64,000 nucleotides of DNA from assembly GCA_944323155.1 (NCBI GenBank), contig CALURL010000001.1:1-64000 (forward strand). Reading direction: 5' to 3'. The DNA comes from Candidatus Gastranaerophilales bacterium. GTDB taxonomy: Bacteria > Cyanobacteriota > Vampirovibrionia > Gastranaerophilales > Gastranaerophilaceae. The notes below the pieces were generated by a model. That model had not been told where the DNA came from and did no database searches. It saw only the letters and a program-made list of their open reading frames with translations. Numbering within the stretch: position 1 is the stretch's first letter; each line of letters starts with the position of its first letter. Shown in pieces: positions 1 to 6,603 of the stretch. The position numbers and the translations under genes were made by a program.

Positions 1-111
1 TGTAACCACGTTTATTATGGAATAATTCAGCCTTTCTTGACTGCTTTGCCTTTGGGAAAAACAGAAGCTGAAATTATAGAAATCTTTGAAACCTATACTC
101 CTGCAGTTTAA
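1..111 (+). CDS. C-terminal fragment of an unknown phage-region protein (cut by window edge)
   Basis: Frame 1 is open from the first base to a TAA at 109-111 and gives 36 residues that end in the sequence YTPAV. The start lies outside the window. I do not recognise a family. Its place just upstream of small genes and a lysis module in the same orientation suggests a phage structural or accessory protein, but this rests only on context. Confidence 0.5.
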   Translation, partial: CNHVYYGIIQPFLTALPLGKTEAEIIEIFETYTPAV

Positions 112-118
112 TAAGTTT

Positions 119-134
119 GGTTGGGTTGGTTGGG
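119..134 (+). other. G-rich stretch, possible two-tier G-quadruplex
   Basis: The 16 bases GGTTGGGTTGGTTGGG lie in the short gap between the cut gene and the next start. Four G-runs of at least two with TT loops fit a two-layer quadruplex. This is a sequence observation only, and two-tier quadruplexes are weak. Confidence 0.3.
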
Positions 135-173
135 TAATTGGGCTGCGGATATTTTATTTAAAAAGGATATGAT

Positions 174-422
174 ATGGCTAGAATTGTACATTTTAAAAGT
201 AAAAAACAAAAAGCCGGAGAATGGCTGCAAGATTTATTTTCTCAAAAAATCGAGAAGGCAAAATCAATAGCGGTAATTATGGATATGGAAGATGAAGTTG
301 TAACCGCATATTTGAATGCTGATTTAATGCAGAAATTAAACTTAAAGCAGCATTTTGAGTTTGATATTTTAGATCAGTTCATGACTAAAAATATGGATAG
401 ATATTTGGAATACGTTGAATAA
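174..422 (+). CDS. Small unknown phage-region protein, 82 aa
   Basis: ATG at 174 sits 7 nt after an AAGGA ribosome-binding site. The product is charged and has no signal peptide or membrane segment. Residues about 1-50 could form a small alpha/beta fold; the C-terminus is acidic. I recognise no motif. It lies 17 nt before the next gene on the same strand, and the block leads into DUF1353, a holin-like gene and an endolysin, so it is probably a late phage gene. No function can be given. Confidence 0.6.
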   Translation: MARIVHFKSKKQKAGEWLQDLFSQKIEKAKSIAVIMDMEDEVVTAYLNADLMQKLNLKQHFEFDILDQFMTKNMDRYLEYVE

Positions 423-439
423 AGCAAAGGAGATATATT

Positions 440-691
440 ATGAAGAAATTAGTAATTTTATTGGCATTCTTATTTTTTTGCACTGAAAGTGTTTTTGCTG
501 CTGATGCTGATAAGGCTATACCTAAACAGGACGTGGAAAACAATCAGTCATATTTTACGGCAAATATTCAAAAGCAGCCACAAGAAAAAGGAAGCAAACA
601 AGGCATAAAAAACCATTTCACCTTTTTTACAATCAATATCAATGTCAACGGTAAAGTTCTTAATTATGCCGTACCAGATGAACAGCAGTAG
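440..691 (+). CDS. Small secreted protein of unknown function, 83 aa
   Basis: The ATG follows a good AAAGGAG site. The N-terminus is a clear Sec signal peptide: KK, a hydrophobic run about residues 4-16, then a cleavage-like VFAA near residue 21. The mature part is about 60 residues, rich in Gln, Lys and Asn, with a short beta-prone segment near the end (FTININVNGK). It sits between two genes of the phage block on the same strand. Such small secreted proteins in lysis regions may be spanin-like or moron products, but nothing here proves it. Confidence 0.6.
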   Translation: MKKLVILLAFLFFCTESVFAADADKAIPKQDVENNQSYFTANIQKQPQEKGSKQGIKNHFTFFTININVNGKVLNYAVPDEQQ

Positions 692-737
692 GGGAATAGC
701 ATTTTACATAAATATTAAATTGTAGAGGAGATTTATA

Positions 738-1262
738 ATGTGCATTGAGTGTTTTGATGCTCTGCCACGCTTTCATTACAAAGGTAAAGAATACATAGCT
801 TGGCAGGATGATAGTATTTGTCGTGTTGGTTTTTCATCAGTTCCTGATATTGGTAACAAAGAAATCAACAACAAAGTTATGTCTAAAGCAGAAATTAAAG
901 CTGCAAAGAAAAAACCGCTATTTTTAAAGAATACTGTTGATGTCTGCTTAATAGATAAGATAAAAAATAAAACGTACACTTTTACTATCAATGCCGGATA
1001 TGACTATGACGGAGCAAGTATTGCAAGAATTTTCTGGCGGCTTATTGGCTCTAAAGAGAATATTGAATTTAAAGTTGCTGCTTTAGTTCATGATGTTCTA
1101 TGCGAAAACCATCATTATGTTGATAATGATAGATATTTTGCAGATAAAGTTTTTGAACGTTTGCTTGAGGTTGGTGATGTTGGAGCATTCCGCAGATGGG
1201 TTATGTTTCATTCTGTCGATAATTTTCAGAAGTTTTGTGGTTGGGGGAAAGAGGAGTGTTAG
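738..1262 (+). CDS. DUF1353 family phage protein
   Basis: 174 aa with a GAGGAG ribosome-binding site upstream. The central part has the DUF1353 pattern: YDYDGASIARIFWRLIG at about residues 90-106, then ALVHDVLCENHH. DUF1353 proteins are common near the lysis genes of tailed phages and gene-transfer-like elements; the conserved Asp/His residues hint at a hydrolase but the activity is not established. Its last codons overlap the start of the holin-like gene, which is typical of tightly packed phage lysis modules. Confidence 0.8.
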   Translation: MCIECFDALPRFHYKGKEYIAWQDDSICRVGFSSVPDIGNKEINNKVMSKAEIKAAKKKPLFLKNTVDVCLIDKIKNKTYTFTINAGYDYDGASIARIFWRLIGSKENIEFKVAALVHDVLCENHHYVDNDRYFADKVFERLLEVGDVGAFRRWVMFHSVDNFQKFCGWGKEEC

Positions 1263-1570
1263 CAACTTTAGTAGCAGTTATTTCTATTGTAGTGGCTGTT
1301 GTTGGATTTGTAATCAATCTTATTGCAATAGGTATTTACATTGGAAAGTTAGAGGGATTTAAGGATTTAGTAAATTATAAGTTTGACGAACAGGATAAAA
1401 AGCTCGAAAAACATAACAATTTTATAACTAGAGTTTATAAATTAGAAAAAAGTGAAGCTGTTCTTGAGGAACAAATGAATGTTGCTAATCATAGGATAAA
1501 AGATTTAGAAAGGGAAGAACATGAAAAAGGTTGTAATTCATTGGACTGCCGGCACAAATCAGCCCAATAA
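1256..1570 (+). CDS. Holin-like small membrane protein with coiled coil
   Basis: One strong transmembrane helix lies at about residues 3-27 (VAVISIVVAVVGFVINLIAI), followed by a long charged, heptad-like region to the end that should form a coiled coil. The frame is open from a TTG at 1235. I prefer GTG at 1256 because it overlaps the stop of the DUF1353 gene and puts the membrane segment at the N-terminus. One helix plus cytoplasmic coiled coil, directly before an endolysin, fits a holin or holin-associated protein of the haemolysin XhlA kind. The last 50 nt overlap the amidase gene. Confidence 0.6.
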   Translation: MLATLVAVISIVVAVVGFVINLIAIGIYIGKLEGFKDLVNYKFDEQDKKLEKHNNFITRVYKLEKSEAVLEEQMNVANHRIKDLEREEHEKGCNSLDCRHKSAQ

Positions 1571-2009
1571 TACAGATTATGAACATTATCATTATTTAGT
1601 CAATAAAGATGGCATTGTAATTGCAGGAAAATATACTCCTGAAGATAACGAAAATTGCAATGATGGAAAATATGCTCAACATTGTGGGGGCGGTAATACT
1701 GGTACAATTGGTGTATCAATGTGCGGCATGTATGGGTTCAAAGATAAAAACAATGTTGGCGAATATCCTTTAACAAAAAAACAGTGTGAAGCCACTTTCA
1801 AGTTAGTTGCAGAACTTTGTAAAAAATATAATATTGCAATTACAAACAAAACAGTATTAACCCATTATGAATTTGGACAATCGCATCGGAATACATCAAG
1901 TTATGGGAAAATTGATATTGTTTACATGCCGCCATATCCGGAAATTGAAAAAAATAAGGTCGGTAATTTTATCAGAAATAAGGTAAGATGGTATTTTGAA
2001 AGATTATAA
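1521..2009 (+). CDS. N-acetylmuramoyl-L-alanine amidase (phage endolysin, Amidase_2/PGRP fold)
   Basis: 162 aa. It cuts the lactyl-amide bond between N-acetylmuramic acid and the stem peptide. Zinc-ligand candidates are visible: His7 in VIHWTAG at the start, a HYHY cluster around residues 23-26, and a late THYEF...GKIDIVY region with the typical His and catalytic Lys/Asp context. There is no signal peptide, so export would need the holin-like protein encoded just upstream and overlapping. The start follows an AGGGAAG site. The domain fills the whole protein, with no cell-wall-binding domain. Confidence 0.85.
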   Translation: MKKVVIHWTAGTNQPNNTDYEHYHYLVNKDGIVIAGKYTPEDNENCNDGKYAQHCGGGNTGTIGVSMCGMYGFKDKNNVGEYPLTKKQCEATFKLVAELCKKYNIAITNKTVLTHYEFGQSHRNTSSYGKIDIVYMPPYPEIEKNKVGNFIRNKVRWYFERL

Positions 2010-2047
2010 ATAAGTTCTTCTTTTACTCCTTTTTGTTGTCAGGTTTA

Positions 2048-2074
2048 AGCTCTCGTGTTTACGAGGGCTTTTTT
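2048..2074 (+). terminator. Rho-independent terminator after the lysis module
   Basis: A 9-bp stem AGCTCTCGT / ACGAGGGCT with one T-G pair and loop GTTT is followed by a run of T. It lies 39 nt after the endolysin stop and ends the phage operon. Confidence 0.85.
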
Positions 2075-2159
2075 ATTGTTTCAAATTATGTGGCAATTAA
2101 TCTTTGTATCTTTTGTATCAAAACTTGACTTATTTCCTTGTCTATGCTAATAATTATAT

Positions 2160-2205
2160 TTGTAAAGTGGGGTTCGGAAATCAACCCATTTACCGCCCCA
2201 TTTTT
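2160..2205 (+). repeat. tRNA-3'-half-like segment, copy A (possible attachment-site remnant)
   Basis: The segment runs TTGTAAAGT, then a GTTCGG core, then CCGCCCCATTTTT. The same three blocks recur in the same order at 2915-2968. TTGTAA resembles a tRNA anticodon loop, GTTCG a T-loop, and the end an acceptor with CCA, but neither copy folds into a full tRNA. Remnants like this are often left by tRNA-targeting integrases. The reading is inference. Confidence 0.4.
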
Positions 2206-2211
2206 GAGAAT

Positions 2212-2232
2212 AGACCCAGATGGGTCTTTTTT
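2212..2232 (+). terminator. Terminator-like hairpin
   Basis: A 6-bp stem AGACCC / GGGTCT with loop AGAT is followed by a T run. It comes right after the tRNA-like segment and would stop any transcript from the left. Confidence 0.7.
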
Positions 2233-2251
2233 GTTGCAAATATTGAATTTC

Positions 2252-2305
2252 AGAGTTCGAGCATTTTTGAAAAAATGTAGTAACCTCTAATGGGATTCGA
2301 ACTCT
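2252..2305. repeat. Nested inverted repeat AGAGTTCGA...TCGAACTCT
   Basis: The outer arms are AGAGTTCGA at 2252-2260 and TCGAACTCT at 2297-2305. Inside is a second stem CATTTTT (2262-2268) / AAAAATG (2271-2277). A further direct copy of AGAGTTCGA is at 2932-2940. On the minus strand the right part reads like a tRNA T-arm (GAGTTCGAATCCC). It could be a recombination site, or a terminator for the minus-strand gene that ends at 2306. Confidence 0.5.
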
Positions 2306-2536
2306 TTAAAGTTGTTGTTTATATCCCAGATAATTATTGATTAGTTCTAATAATTCTTTATAACTTTTTATATCTTCATTTGGAGCATTATTTTTCACTA
2401 AATTATCAATGTGACCTTCAACTAAAAATTTCAATAAATTCATTAAAGCTAAACTTTGTTCTTCCTTAGTTGATTCACTGTCCTCTATTTCTATATCAAC
2501 AGTAATTCCATCGATTTCACATCTTTTTATTAACAT
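2306..2536 (-). CDS. Small unknown acidic protein, 76 aa
   Basis: An open frame on the minus strand gives a Glu/Asp-rich helical protein. Residues about 25-45 form an amphipathic helix, and the C-terminus is another helix. There is no signal peptide and no clear ribosome-binding site, but the codon pattern looks coding. I recognise no family. It lies alone inside the mobile-DNA scar, divergent from the structured RNA at 2590-2818, and both sit between the two tRNA-like segments. Confidence 0.45.
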   Translation of the reverse strand: MLIKRCEIDGITVDIEIEDSESTKEEQSLALMNLLKFLVEGHIDNLVKNNAPNEDIKSYKELLELINNYLGYKQQL

Positions 2537-2589
2537 ATTTATTGTATAATGATTTTTAGAAATAAATCAATTTGAACATTGAATAATTC

Positions 2590-2818
2590 AACACAGGGTA
2601 AAAGATGCCTTTTCTATGGAAACTGACTGACATTTTTAATTAGACTTTCGGGTTAGTTCCCGACTAGAAAGGTGGTCAATATGGATAATTTCAATTTAGC
2701 ATTATTTTTAATCTTTTTGATTTTATGCGTATTAAAAAGCGGCTCTCATCTTAATAGATAAGAACCGTTAGACTTTCTACAAGGCATCTGGTAGCTTGAG
2801 AAACTACCACCCTGTGTT
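2590..2818 (+). ncRNA. Closed structured RNA with internal micro-ORF (type I toxin-like, undescribed)
   Basis: The ends pair over 10 bp (2590-2599 with 2809-2818) and again over 9 bp (2603-2611 with 2781-2789), both perfect. A 3' hairpin GGTAG/CTACC lies at 2790-2808. Inside are a hairpin CGGG/CCCG at 2649-2662 and a stem at 2740-2767 built of CGG/CCG, TCT/AGA and ATCT/AGAT separated by C.A mismatches. Two identical copies of TTAGACTTTC (2640-2649 and 2768-2777) can each pair with the Shine-Dalgarno region of the micro-ORF at 2681. A TATAAT box lies upstream at 2545-2550. This matches no RNA family I know by sight. Confidence 0.6.
2681..2761 (+). CDS. 26-residue hydrophobic peptide inside the structured RNA
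   Basis: ATG at 2681 follows the site AAAGGTGG at 5 nt spacing and the frame closes with TAA after 26 codons. The peptide has a polar start, a single hydrophobic segment of about 15 residues (LALFLIFLILCVL) and a short basic, polar tail. That layout fits small membrane peptides of type I toxin systems. The ribosome-binding site can be masked by upstream or downstream anti-SD copies in the surrounding RNA. There is no evidence of toxicity, and a leader-peptide role is also possible. Confidence 0.5.
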   Translation: MDNFNLALFLIFLILCVLKSGSHLNR

Positions 2819-3295
2819 TCTATTATAAATTATCTATTTTTATTTTTCAACCCCGTTAATATAATTTTCTATTTCCGAATAAAGGATAATTATTTGTGGA
2901 GATGATAAAACGGGTTGTAAAGTTTTGTTAAAGAGTTCGAACAAAGTCCTATCATCCGCCCCATTTTTAACATTTTTTCAGTATTTCATCTTATAGGATA
3001 CTGGAAATAATTTAGAGGTTCGTTATTTTAGATTAAGGGGGGGGGTATCTCTCTTTTTAACTTTGGGAATCAAGTCTGATGGCAAAACGATTATATCCAC
3101 AGTATTAAGTATTTTTTTATTCTTTATTTCTATTTATGAAATGTCGTAAAGCACTAGTTCCACAGAAACAACTAAAATATATATACCATATATATCAAGG
3201 CAGTTAAATCATAATGGTTAGTATTTACTAACTTGAGCCTGTAATAATTTTGGTATAAACATGTTTATGATAATATGTCTATAAAAGGAGTGGAT
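2819..3295. other. Non-coding scar with tRNA-like copy B and a G9 tract
   Basis: I see no credible gene here. It holds the second tRNA-3'-half-like segment (2915-2968: TTGTAAAGT, AGAGTTCGA, CCGCCCCATTTTT). A partly complementary 5' flank (GATGAT near 2901 against ATCATC at 2951-2956) looks like a degenerate acceptor stem. Nine G lie at 3037-3045. The rest is AT-rich leader for the secreted protein at 3296. Confidence 0.5.
3037..3045 (+). repeat. G9 homopolymer in non-coding DNA
   Basis: Nine consecutive G in very AT-rich sequence. It resembles the G tracts inside the three prepilin-like genes of this window, but no prepilin motif follows in any frame. Confidence 0.7.
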
Positions 3296-3778
3296 ATGAA
3301 GAAGTTTATTATCTTATTATTGATTATATTAAATATTACAGTTGCATCTTGTTTTGGTGCTTCATGGGTACAAGTAGATGATAATAATTTTATAGACAAA
3401 GATAGTATAAAAATATATGTTGATAATCAGGGATATATGAATTACAACAAACGTGTTTTCTGGACTAAATATGAGGGTAATGGCATATATAAAGACTTGG
3501 AAAAAGCGACTAATAGTAAGATTGAATACGGTTTATCTCAATATATTGTAGATTATTCAAATAATACAATAGCAACTAAAGCTGGAATGACTTACGATAA
3601 AGAGGGTAAACCTGTTTCAAGTTACTCATATCAAGATTATGAAATAGAATATCAGGCAATAGCTCCAAATAGTAATGCCGAGTTATGGGTTGAACTGGTA
3701 AAGAAACCAAGATTATTAAAGAAATTGTACAAATTGCAACAAACTTCTCCTCAACAGAATACAGATACAAATGAGTAA
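3296..3778 (+). CDS. Secreted protein, possibly surface-adhesin-E-like, 160 aa
   Basis: I place the start at ATG 3296, 5 nt after AAAGGAG, rather than the in-frame ATG at 3275 that has no site. A signal peptide covers about residues 1-22 (KKFIILLLIILNITVASC, then FGAS). The mature part begins WVQVDDNNFIDKDSIKIY and continues with an alternating beta pattern. This resembles small periplasmic surface-adhesin E-type domains, where a Trp, an Asp-rich turn and a following strand are conserved. The assignment is tentative. The tail is Gln/Thr-rich. The gene stands alone at the edge of the mobile scar. Confidence 0.7.
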   Translation: MKKFIILLLIILNITVASCFGASWVQVDDNNFIDKDSIKIYVDNQGYMNYNKRVFWTKYEGNGIYKDLEKATNSKIEYGLSQYIVDYSNNTIATKAGMTYDKEGKPVSSYSYQDYEIEYQAIAPNSNAELWVELVKKPRLLKKLYKLQQTSPQQNTDTNE

Positions 3779-3941
3779 AATTCATGTACATATTATATCC
3801 ATTTGATGTACTAATTATAATATCAGTATTTAATCCAACAAGGCTTAAAGTATTAATTTTTCATCCCGCAGAATCCTTTTAACATAGCTTTTTTAGTATT
3901 ATTCTGATGCTGTCTTGGCGTATTTTAATATTCTTATTCAT

Positions 3942-4136
3942 ATGCCTCTAATTCAAACTTTTGAGGTTTGCTTAGAGTTGGTGCGGAAAGCACTTTTTTA
4001 GATTGCTGCAGAACTTGATGAATTGCCAACACCATATAAATTCGACGTTGTTGACTATAAAATTCTTGCTAATGATAGTTTAAAATCTAGTATTGATAAA
4101 GATGGAATACTATTTTATAAAAAAAGTGAATTATGA
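3942..4136 (+). pseudogene. Remnant of an HI0074-like / minimal nucleotidyltransferase pair
   Basis: One frame reads LIQTFEVCLELVRKALF, stops at a TAG (3999-4001), then continues with about 44 residues containing ELDELPTPYKFDVVDY and ending in KSEL. The first part matches the LIQxFEfxxELxwKxL helix of HI0074/HepT-type substrate-binding partners. The second part matches the C-terminus of MntA-type minimal nucleotidyltransferases (SSIDKDGILFY). These occur as two-gene toxin-antitoxin-like pairs; here only fragments remain and the middle is deleted. Its end overlaps the end of the DedA gene on the other strand. Confidence 0.6.
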
Positions 4137-4757
4137 CTCTTTTAAGTGCTTTATGTGTTTGTAGATATATATTATTCCAAGAATTCCAAATACTAAAACG
4201 ATAGCAATATCAAATTTATGCCAAATATGTTTGAATGCTTCTAGGTTTTGTCCCATTTTTAATCCTACATATACAAGAGCATAACTCCATACTAAGGAGC
4301 CGAGGAATGTCAATGTGAAAAATACTCTTTTTCTTGCTTTTAAAATTCCTGCAGGAAGTGAGATAAAAGTTCTTACAACAGGAAGCATTCTGCATAAGAA
4401 AAATGCCCAGTCGCCATACTTTTCTACCCATTTGTCGGCCTCTTCTAGATCTTTATGTGAGATGAGAAAATATTTCCCATATTTTTCAACAAACTTTCTG
4501 CCGCCGAAGTAACCAAGATAATAAGAAGGTATTGAGCCTAGTACACAACCAAATGCTCCTGCAAGTGCTGCTATATGAAAATTCATTTCGCCCTTGCTTA
4601 CAATATAGCCTGCAAAAGGCAATACCGCTTCGCTTGGTAATGGAATATTGCAGGATTCTATTGCCATTAATAGGCTTATTCCCCACGGACCCATTGTTGT
4701 AATCACATGTTCTATAAATTTGATTAGTAATCCTAGTATTGAATTGATTAATTCCAT
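4131..4757 (-). CDS. DedA family membrane protein
   Basis: 208 aa from the ATG at 4757, which follows GGAGGAG; a longer form from 4778 lacks a good site. The order is typical of DedA/SNARE-associated proteins: re-entrant segment with GPWG...ESCNIPLPSEAVLPFAG, the GxxLGSIPSYYLGYFGG region, then FLCRMLPVVRTFISLPAG with the conserved R residues, and two C-terminal helices. Family members help move or flip undecaprenyl phosphate and phospholipids and maintain membrane potential. It is convergent with the nucleotidyltransferase remnant and has no operon partner. Confidence 0.9.
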   Translation of the reverse strand: MELINSILGLLIKFIEHVITTMGPWGISLLMAIESCNIPLPSEAVLPFAGYIVSKGEMNFHIAALAGAFGCVLGSIPSYYLGYFGGRKFVEKYGKYFLISHKDLEEADKWVEKYGDWAFFLCRMLPVVRTFISLPAGILKARKRVFFTLTFLGSLVWSYALVYVGLKMGQNLEAFKHIWHKFDIAIVLVFGILGIIYIYKHIKHLKES

Positions 4758-4798
4758 GCTCTCCTCCTCATTAACCAATTTATTATATCAAAAGCATA

Positions 4799-5287
4799 TT
4801 AATTATTTGGAGTTTGTAAAGATTTATTTGAGTATTCTAAGTCTAAAAGTTGTTTTTTTATCCCTAAACCTCCAGCATAGCCGGTTAAATCTCCGTTTTT
4901 ACCTATTACTCTATGGCAGGGAACTATTATTGCAATTGGATTTTTGTTATTTGCCATTCCAACAGCTCTGCAGGCTTGTTCATTACCGATTGATTTTGCA
5001 ATATCTTTGTATGTCACTGTGTTTCCATATGGGATTTTGATTAATTCCTTCCATACTTTTTTTTGAAAAGCTGTTCCTGATGGGTTTATATTTATTGTAA
5101 ATGTTTTTCTTCTGGCATTTAAATATTCATGAATTTCGTTATAACATTTTTTGATGTTTTGTGTTTCCAGCTCTTTATATTCTTTTGGAATTTTAGTTTT
5201 ATCGAATGTTACAAAATTTATTTCGTTTCCGTTTTCTGCTATATATATTTTACCTATTTCTGTTTGATAGTGATATTTATAATTCAT
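4799..5287 (-). CDS. ogt: Methylated-DNA--protein-cysteine S-methyltransferase
   Basis: It repairs O6-methylguanine by irreversible transfer of the methyl group to its own cysteine. The active-site motif IVPCHRVIG is present, preceded by the helix-turn-helix with YKDIAKSIG and the arginine finger AVGMANNKNP. I start at ATG 5287, giving 162 aa and the usual family length; the open frame extends upstream without a site. It is divergent from yqhD, and both share the 60-nt gap for promoters. Confidence 0.92.
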   Translation of the reverse strand: MNYKYHYQTEIGKIYIAENGNEINFVTFDKTKIPKEYKELETQNIKKCYNEIHEYLNARRKTFTININPSGTAFQKKVWKELIKIPYGNTVTYKDIAKSIGNEQACRAVGMANNKNPIAIIVPCHRVIGKNGDLTGYAGGLGIKKQLLDLEYSNKSLQTPNN

Positions 5288-5355
5288 ATTTTGACCTTTA
5301 CAATTTTGAAATAAAAATGTATTATTAATATACACGAAATAAGAAGGAGATGCAT

Positions 5356-6516
5356 ATGAATAATTTTGAATTTTATTGTCCCACACGTGTGATTTTTGGG
5401 AAAGGAACTATAGCTGAGCTTTCTAAACATATTGATAAATCAAAAAAGATTTTAATGACTTATGGAGGCGGCTCAATAAAGAAAAATGGAGTATATGAGC
5501 AGGTTAAAAAAGCTCTTGAAGGTTATGATGTTTTAGAATTTGGCGGAATTGAACCTAATCCAAAGTATGAAACTTTGATGAAAGCTGTAGAAATAGTAAA
5601 AAAAGAAAATGTAGATTTTCTCTTGGCCGTTGGCGGCGGCTCAACTCTTGACGGTACTAAATTTATTGCCGCTGCTTCAAAGTATTTTGGCGAAAAAGAT
5701 GCATATGAATATTTTATGGTAGAAGGCAATGTTGCAGTCGATGCTGTTCCTCTTGCTGATGTAATAACACTTCCTGCAACCGGTTCTGAAATGAATAATG
5801 GCGGTGTTATATCAAGATTATCCACAAATGAAAAGCTTCCATTTCACGCTGATTGTGTTTATCCGCAGTTTTCAATTATTGATCCGCAGGTAACATTTTC
5901 ACTTCCTACAAAGCAAACTATAAATGGTATTGTAGATACTTTTGTTCATGTAATGGAGCAGTACTGTACTTATGAAGTTAATTCTCCATTGCAAGATTAC
6001 TGGGCTTTAGGAATTTTGAAAACTTTGGTTGAAGAGGCGCCAAAAGTTATTGCCAATCCTCAGGATTATGAAGCCAGGGCAAATATTTTCTGGTGTGCAA
6101 CCTGCGGATTGAACTACTGGATATCGCTTGGTGTTCCGCAGGATTGGGCGACACATATGATAGGTCATGAATTAACTGCATTTTATGGTGTAGACCATGG
6201 TCAAAGCTTAGCTATTATTCATCCGAGACTTTTGAAAAATCAAAAGATTTCTAAATCTAAAAAGCTTGCTAAACTTGCAAGAGAGGTGTTTGGAATAAAT
6301 GAGCCGGTTGATTTGAAAGCTGCTGATATTGCAATATCAGAAATAGAAAAATTCTTTAATTCTATAGGTATGAGAACAAAGCTTTCTGATTATGATATAA
6401 ATGCGCAAGAGGCTGCTGAAAAAATTCGTGATAGATTTAAGACACGCAATGTTGCGTTTGGCGAAAAAGGCAATATTACAGCAGATGTTGCATATGACAT
6501 TGTAAGAGAGTCATAG
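5356..6516 (+). CDS. yqhD: NADPH-dependent aldehyde reductase / iron-containing alcohol dehydrogenase
   Basis: 386 aa from ATG 5356, 6 nt after AAGGAG; the ATG at 5350 is too close to the site. It is strikingly similar to E. coli YqhD along its whole length: FGKG near residue 14, the GGGS nucleotide loops at about 38-40 and 93-96, and metal ligands at D194 and H198 (GIVDTFVH), followed by the HMIGHELTAFYG and DHGQSLAIIHP histidines. YqhD reduces short and lipid-derived aldehydes with NADPH. In a fermenter it may also dispose of reducing power as alcohols. It is single-gene, with a hairpin terminator 10 nt downstream. Confidence 0.93.
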   Translation: MNNFEFYCPTRVIFGKGTIAELSKHIDKSKKILMTYGGGSIKKNGVYEQVKKALEGYDVLEFGGIEPNPKYETLMKAVEIVKKENVDFLLAVGGGSTLDGTKFIAAASKYFGEKDAYEYFMVEGNVAVDAVPLADVITLPATGSEMNNGGVISRLSTNEKLPFHADCVYPQFSIIDPQVTFSLPTKQTINGIVDTFVHVMEQYCTYEVNSPLQDYWALGILKTLVEEAPKVIANPQDYEARANIFWCATCGLNYWISLGVPQDWATHMIGHELTAFYGVDHGQSLAIIHPRLLKNQKISKSKKLAKLAREVFGINEPVDLKAADIAISEIEKFFNSIGMRTKLSDYDINAQEAAEKIRDRFKTRNVAFGEKGNITADVAYDIVRES

Positions 6517-6526
6517 GCCTTTAATG

Positions 6527-6555
6527 CAAAGAGGCGGTGTTAAATCGCCTCTTTG
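6527..6555 (+). terminator. Hairpin terminator after yqhD
   Basis: A perfect 10-bp stem CAAAGAGGCG / CGCCTCTTTG with a 9-nt loop lies right after the yqhD stop. The T run after it is short, so termination may be partial. Confidence 0.7.
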
Positions 6556-6603
6556 AGTTAAATTTTACAAAATTATAAAATGTAGATAAATAAAGGAGAG
6601 AGC

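Noticed and set aside
1090-1362. Frame overlapping DUF1353 and the holin-like gene
   Set aside because: It reads the same bases in another frame, with unlikely composition; the two real genes explain the region.
2590-2818. Group I intron or tmRNA as an explanation of the closed RNA
   Set aside because: I could not place the conserved group I core or a tRNA-like end with CCA, and the encoded peptide does not end like a tmRNA tag.
2881-2968. A complete tRNA gene
   Set aside because: The acceptor and T-arm do not pair properly and the D-arm is missing; only a remnant can be claimed.
3980-3998. Terminator hairpin GTGC/GCAC plus T run before the dead nucleotidyltransferase
   Set aside because: Only a 4-bp stem and it lies within the remnant's reading frame; likely chance.
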